42,948 nucleotides of DNA from CAYFJO01 sp964343305. GTDB lineage: Bacteria > Planctomycetota > Planctomycetia > Pirellulales > Pirellulaceae. Below are positions 40,303 through 42,948 of the stretch, piece by piece. The stretch covers positions 1 to 42,948 of the forward strand of contig CAYFJO010000041.1 of assembly GCA_964343305.1 (NCBI GenBank), in the 5' to 3' direction. The first letter of the stretch is position 1; each line of letters begins with the position of its first letter. Below the pieces are notes generated by a model. The model was given only the letters and a program-made list of their open reading frames with translations. It did not search any database and was not told where the DNA came from. The translations under genes and the position numbers were made by a program.

Positions 40303-40420
40303 ATCCTAGGATTCTTGAGTTACGTCAACAATGTGCCGATCCAGCGCGTTGCTAGCAGATCTTCGCCCGAGTCTCAGTCCGACCGCGCGCAAATCGATAT
40401 TCTAGGATTGTACGTCAGTG
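40303..40420. promoter_or_regulatory. Candidate repeated operator in a divergent promoter region
   Basis: ATCCTAGGAT (40303-40312, a perfect palindrome) and ATTCTAGGAT (40399-40408) are each followed by TACGTCA (40321-40327 and 40411-40417). The pair lies between the divergent DUF4159 and UDP-glucose dehydrogenase genes. Two copies of a bipartite motif suggest a regulator binding site; no regulator can be named. Confidence 0.4.
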
Positions 40421-40455
40421 CCGTACACTGCGTGTAATCGTCCTTGTCGATGCGA

Positions 40456-40509
40456 CAAGCTCCCGGCTTGCCGTTTCGCTGCAAAACGCTCACAAGCTGG
40501 CAGCTTGTG
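40456..40509. repeat. Short palindromes upstream of UDP-glucose dehydrogenase
   Basis: CAAGC/GCTTG (40456-40460 and 40466-40470) and a nine-base palindrome CACAAGCTG/CAGCTTGTG (40491-40509) occur in the leader of the dehydrogenase gene. They may fold in the transcript and affect translation, or be another repeat family. Confidence 0.55.
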
Positions 40510-40534
40510 GCCACTACGCTCTTGGAGACCTTCG

Positions 40535-41905
40535 ATGAAAATCGCGATGATTGGAACTGGTTATGTCGGTTTGGTGACTGGAACTTGTTTTGCCGAAAGC
40601 GGCAACGATGTGACTTGTGTCGACATTAACGAAGAGAAGATCGCGGGCCTGAATCGCGGCGAGGTACCCATTTACGAACCGGGTCTGGCAGAACTCGTAA
40701 CGAGAAACACGACGGCAGGGCGGTTGCACTTTACGACCGACCTTCAAGCCGCTGTTGAGTCGGCACGTTTAATCTATCTCGCCGTCGGAACTCCGCAGGC
40801 ACATGATGGCTCGGCTGACCTTTCAGCTTTGTGGACGGTCGTCCAATCGATCGCGCCACACTTGACGGACGATGCGATTGTGGTCACCAAGAGCACCGTG
40901 CCTGTCGGAACCAACGCCGGGATTTACACGCGGCTGCTGGAATGCACGGGACGCGAGGTCGACGTGGCCAGCAATCCCGAGTTCCTCAAGGAAGGTGCGG
41001 CGATCAACGACTTTCAATATCCCGACCGCGTCGTGGTCGGCGTGCGACGAGACGAAGTGGCGGAAGTCTTGCGTGAACTTTACCAGCCGTTCCTGCGGAC
41101 GGACAAACCGTTCCTGGTCATGTCGCCCGAAAGCGCGGAGCTGACCAAGTACGTCGCCAACGCGCTGCTGGCAACCAAGATCAGCTTCATCAACGAAATG
41201 GCAAATCTGTGCGAACGCATGGCCGGTGATATTAACGATGTGCGTCGCGGCATAGGTCACGATCGGCGAATCGGGTTTGCGTTTTTGTTCCCCGGCATCG
41301 GTTACGGCGGAAGCTGCTTTCCTAAAGACATCCGCGCGCTGGCCAACATGGCAAACAAACTGGGCTACGTGCCGCAGATTCTGAACACCATCGACGAAGT
41401 CAACGACCGCCAAAAGAACGTCATGCCGCTGAACATCCTGGACCACTTCGGTGACGACATCTACGGCAAAACAATCGCCATTTGGGGATTGTCTTTCAAG
41501 CCCAAAACGGACGACATTCGCGAGGCTCCAGCCCTGACGCTGATCGACCGGCTGTTGGAAGTCGGCGCAAAAGTCCAGGCTCACGATCCCGAAGCCATGG
41601 ACAACGTCTCCCAAATCTACGGCGACAAAGTCACCACGACCGAGAAACCGATGGATGCACTCGACGGCGCCCACGCACTTGCCATCTGCACCGAGTGGGA
41701 CGAGTTCCGTGGTCCCGACTTTGAAGAGATGAAGCAACGAATGAAAACGCCGCTCATTTTTGACGGGCGAAATCTGTATAAGATTGAGCAGATGCACGAA
41801 GCGGGCTTCGTGTACTACTCGATCGGCCGCCGCCCGGTGAAGTCGGAATCCGAATCGGATGCGACTTCGCTTTCCGACACAGTTTGCTTTGCTGGTCAAT
41901 CCTAG
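40535..41905 (+). CDS. ugd: UDP-glucose 6-dehydrogenase
   Basis: The 456-residue cytosolic enzyme oxidises UDP-glucose twice with NAD to give UDP-glucuronate, a precursor of acidic exopolysaccharide and glycoconjugates. It has the NAD motif GTGYVGLVTG (residues 7-16), CVDINEEKI, the central NPEFLKEGAAINDF and STVPVGT segments, MSPESAELTKYVANALLA, the catalytic Cys in GYGGSCFPKDIRAL, and the C-terminal WGLSFKPKTDDIREAPAL. The ATG at 40535 follows GGAG by seven bases; an upstream in-frame start at 40418 only adds residues from the palindromic leader. The usual fold ends at VYYSIGRRPV; about 20 further residues (KSESESDATSLSD...) are encoded by a palindrome-rich tail. It could also use a related UDP-sugar, but the motif set favours UDP-glucose. 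Confidence 0.95.
   Translation: MKIAMIGTGYVGLVTGTCFAESGNDVTCVDINEEKIAGLNRGEVPIYEPGLAELVTRNTTAGRLHFTTDLQAAVESARLIYLAVGTPQAHDGSADLSALWTVVQSIAPHLTDDAIVVTKSTVPVGTNAGIYTRLLECTGREVDVASNPEFLKEGAAINDFQYPDRVVVGVRRDEVAEVLRELYQPFLRTDKPFLVMSPESAELTKYVANALLATKISFINEMANLCERMAGDINDVRRGIGHDRRIGFAFLFPGIGYGGSCFPKDIRALANMANKLGYVPQILNTIDEVNDRQKNVMPLNILDHFGDDIYGKTIAIWGLSFKPKTDDIREAPALTLIDRLLEVGAKVQAHDPEAMDNVSQIYGDKVTTTEKPMDALDGAHALAICTEWDEFRGPDFEEMKQRMKTPLIFDGRNLYKIEQMHEAGFVYYSIGRRPVKSESESDATSLSDTVCFAGQS
41839..41868. repeat. Nested palindrome in the 3' coding tail of ugd
   Basis: GAAGTCG (41839-41845) pairs with CGACTTC (41862-41868) and encloses ATCCGA/TCGGAT (41848-41853, 41855-41860). The segment encodes the extra C-terminal tail (KSESESDAT), suggesting that an element extended the gene. 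Confidence 0.55.
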
Positions 41906-42079
41906 CACAGGCACAATTGATCAAAAGACATTAATTGAATCGGCCAGCAACAAAGAGCCGGCTCGCGAGGTGATCCTCGAAGACACCGGCATCGACGTGG
42001 CTCAGGCGAGCTTTCTCAAATAGGTCTGGCGACTCGACTAGGCTGAAGAGAACGACATCGACGACCAAGGACGAAATGG

Positions 42080-42085
42080 TATAAT
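42080..42085 (+). promoter_or_regulatory. Probable -10 box of the toxin-antitoxin operon
   Basis: A perfect TATAAT sits 25 bases before the antitoxin start at 42111, in the 205-base gap after ugd. No good -35 hexamer is visible at 16-18 bases upstream. The rest of the gap (41906-42079) holds no convincing gene. Confidence 0.5.
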
Positions 42086-42110
42086 TAAGAACCCTATGAG
42101 GAGATTCCAA

Positions 42111-42443
42111 ATGTCTCAAACCACAGCGGATACATCCAAACCAGACGCGCGAAACGGTTTTCCTGACGTGCTCACAGTGCCGGAGGCCGCAGACTACTTG
42201 CGAGTTTCCGAGGCCGAGATACACGACCTGGTACAAAGCCAAGGGCTTCCCGCCCGAAAAATTGGCAACGAGTGGCGTTTGTTGAAAGTTGCACTTCAAG
42301 ATTGGTTGCGGTCGCCGTTCATGGAAAAGAAAAACTGGATGGAACTTGCGGGTGCTTGGAAGCACGATCCCTATCTTGATGACATGTTGGCTCAAATCTA
42401 CGAAGAGCGCGGGCGGGCGATGGCTGCGGAAAGCGAGTCATGA
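42111..42443 (+). CDS. Excisionase/MerR-type helix-turn-helix protein, probable antitoxin
   Basis: The 110-residue protein has a central helix-turn-helix of the excisionase (HTH_17) type: VLTVPEAADYLRVSEAEIHDLVQSQGLPARKIGNEWRL, followed by LKVALQDWLRS. The variable tail (about 70-110) would hold the toxin-binding segment. GAGGAG lies seven bases before ATG 42111; an ATG at 42096 overlaps this site and is rejected. The stop overlaps the start of the PIN-domain gene (ATGA), the usual layout of a toxin-antitoxin pair, so the protein should neutralise the toxin and repress the operon. Confidence 0.82.
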   Translation: MSQTTADTSKPDARNGFPDVLTVPEAADYLRVSEAEIHDLVQSQGLPARKIGNEWRLLKVALQDWLRSPFMEKKNWMELAGAWKHDPYLDDMLAQIYEERGRAMAAESES

Positions 42444-42856
42444 TCCTGTTGGATACGGATACGGTGTCGCTGCTGGCTGGTGGGAACGAGAACGTCGTCA
42501 AGCACATCAAGGCGTCGACAGAAACCGTGGGAACGACGGTTGTGACTCGGATTGAAATCCTGCGGGCACGATTCGACTTTGTTTTAAAAGCGGTCGATGG
42601 CGAACAACTTCAGCGGGCACAATATTGGCTCGACCAGTCGGAGGCCGACCTGCGAAAGCTGTTGATCGTATCGGTGGATGCCGCCGCCGCTGACCAGTTT
42701 GATCAGCTTTGCAAGAAAAAGAAGCTCAGGAAAATTGGCCGCGCCGACCTACTCATCGCGAGCATTGCTCTGGCAAACAAGGCCACGCTTGTCACACGCA
42801 ATCTCAAACACTTTCGACAAATCTCAAATCTGAACATTGAGAATTGGGCAGATTAA
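42440..42856 (+). CDS. PIN-domain ribonuclease toxin (VapC-like)
   Basis: The 138-residue protein has the PIN fold with acidic metal ligands in the expected places: MILLDTDTVSLL (Asp5, Asp7), TVVTRIEILRARFD (Glu about 39), KIGRADLLIASIALANKATLVTRN (Asp about 102), then HFRQISNLNIENW, the common ending of this subgroup. It would cut specific RNAs when freed from its antitoxin. The start overlaps the antitoxin stop by four bases. The last ligand position in 'LVTRN' is Asn rather than Asp, as in many active VapC proteins. Confidence 0.9.
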   Translation: MILLDTDTVSLLAGGNENVVKHIKASTETVGTTVVTRIEILRARFDFVLKAVDGEQLQRAQYWLDQSEADLRKLLIVSVDAAAADQFDQLCKKKKLRKIGRADLLIASIALANKATLVTRNLKHFRQISNLNIENWAD

Positions 42857-42866
42857 CATCGCGTAG

Positions 42867-42886
42867 CGACGAGCCATGGTTCGTCG
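42867..42886. repeat. Imperfect 20-base palindrome after the toxin gene
   Basis: CGACGAGCCATGGTTCGTCG reads as its own complement apart from one mismatched pair. It lies 11 bases past the toxin stop. It may be a terminator stem or part of another repeat that continues past the window. Confidence 0.4.
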
Positions 42887-42948
42887 TGAGTTTTAAGGCG
42901 ACCGGCAGATAAGAATATACCAGTGTAGAACAATTGTCCCAATTGTTC

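Noticed and set aside
41931..42395. 154-codon minus-strand ORF opposite the antitoxin gene
   Set aside because: The plus strand carries a clear helix-turn-helix gene with a good ribosome-binding site and an ATGA overlap with the PIN gene; the opposite frame is a shadow.

Overview
The window looks like a chromosomal stretch from a planctomycete, most likely of the Pirellula/Rhodopirellula kind. This rests on gene content: an ECF sigma factor beside a Ser/Thr kinase fused to a sulfatase-modifying-factor-type domain, a Tat-exported DUF1501 protein, several secreted sulfatases, a DUF4159 protein, an LptD-like outer-membrane protein and many intergenic palindromic repeats. No rRNA, tRNA, CRISPR array or complete insertion sequence was recognised.

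Layout. 1-4102 (minus): ECF sigma factor, frameshifted membrane kinase, then the start of a tandem Ig-like repeat protein that leaves the window. 4842-5177 (plus): small STAS-like protein, ending at a strong shared terminator. 5243-9710 (minus): DUF1501 protein, and a thiamine-diphosphate decarboxylase whose alpha and beta subunit genes are separated by two membrane-protein genes. 10005-10721 (plus): exported protein of unknown function. 10933-29362 (minus): seven co-oriented genes, read from the far end as LptD-like protein, DgkA-type kinase, a FAAL-ACP-C-A-PCP synthetase, a docking-domain/aminotransferase/acyl-ACP-reductase-like fusion, a sulfatase, a beta-propeller/esterase fusion and a sulfatase/PhoD fusion. 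29758-30742 (plus): a broken CHAT-like gene and two small ORFs. 30889-32205 (minus): GT-C glycosyltransferase. 32415-35636 (plus): RND/MMPL exporter. 35758-37761 (minus): small Gly-rich membrane protein and a frameshifted VRR-NUC nuclease gene. 37874-40264 (minus): DUF4159 protein. 40535-41905 (plus): UDP-glucose dehydrogenase. 42111-42856 (plus): HTH/PIN toxin-antitoxin pair.

The most interesting system is the two-gene assembly line at 17642-25692. Read literally, it activates a fatty acid, joins it to one amino acid (the pocket residues hint at glycine), and hands the thioester through a TubC-type docking domain to a protein carrying both a reductase related to cyanobacterial acyl-ACP reductase and a class III aminotransferase. 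There is no thioesterase or ordinary NRPS R domain. The predicted release is reductive transamination to an N-acyl diamine-like lipid. The product is inferred, not shown.

A second theme is a dense population of palindromic repeats of several families. Most are intergenic, but copies lie in frame inside the NRPS adenylation domain, in the aminotransferase-reductase linker, at the 5' end of the LptD-like gene, and possibly in the tail of UDP-glucose dehydrogenase. One palindrome has identical 15-base arms at an intragenic site (18715-18747) and an intergenic site (32266-32299). Two genes (kinase, VRR-NUC) carry apparent single-base frameshifts and one (CHAT-like) an in-frame stop. These may be real decay or sequencing/assembly errors.
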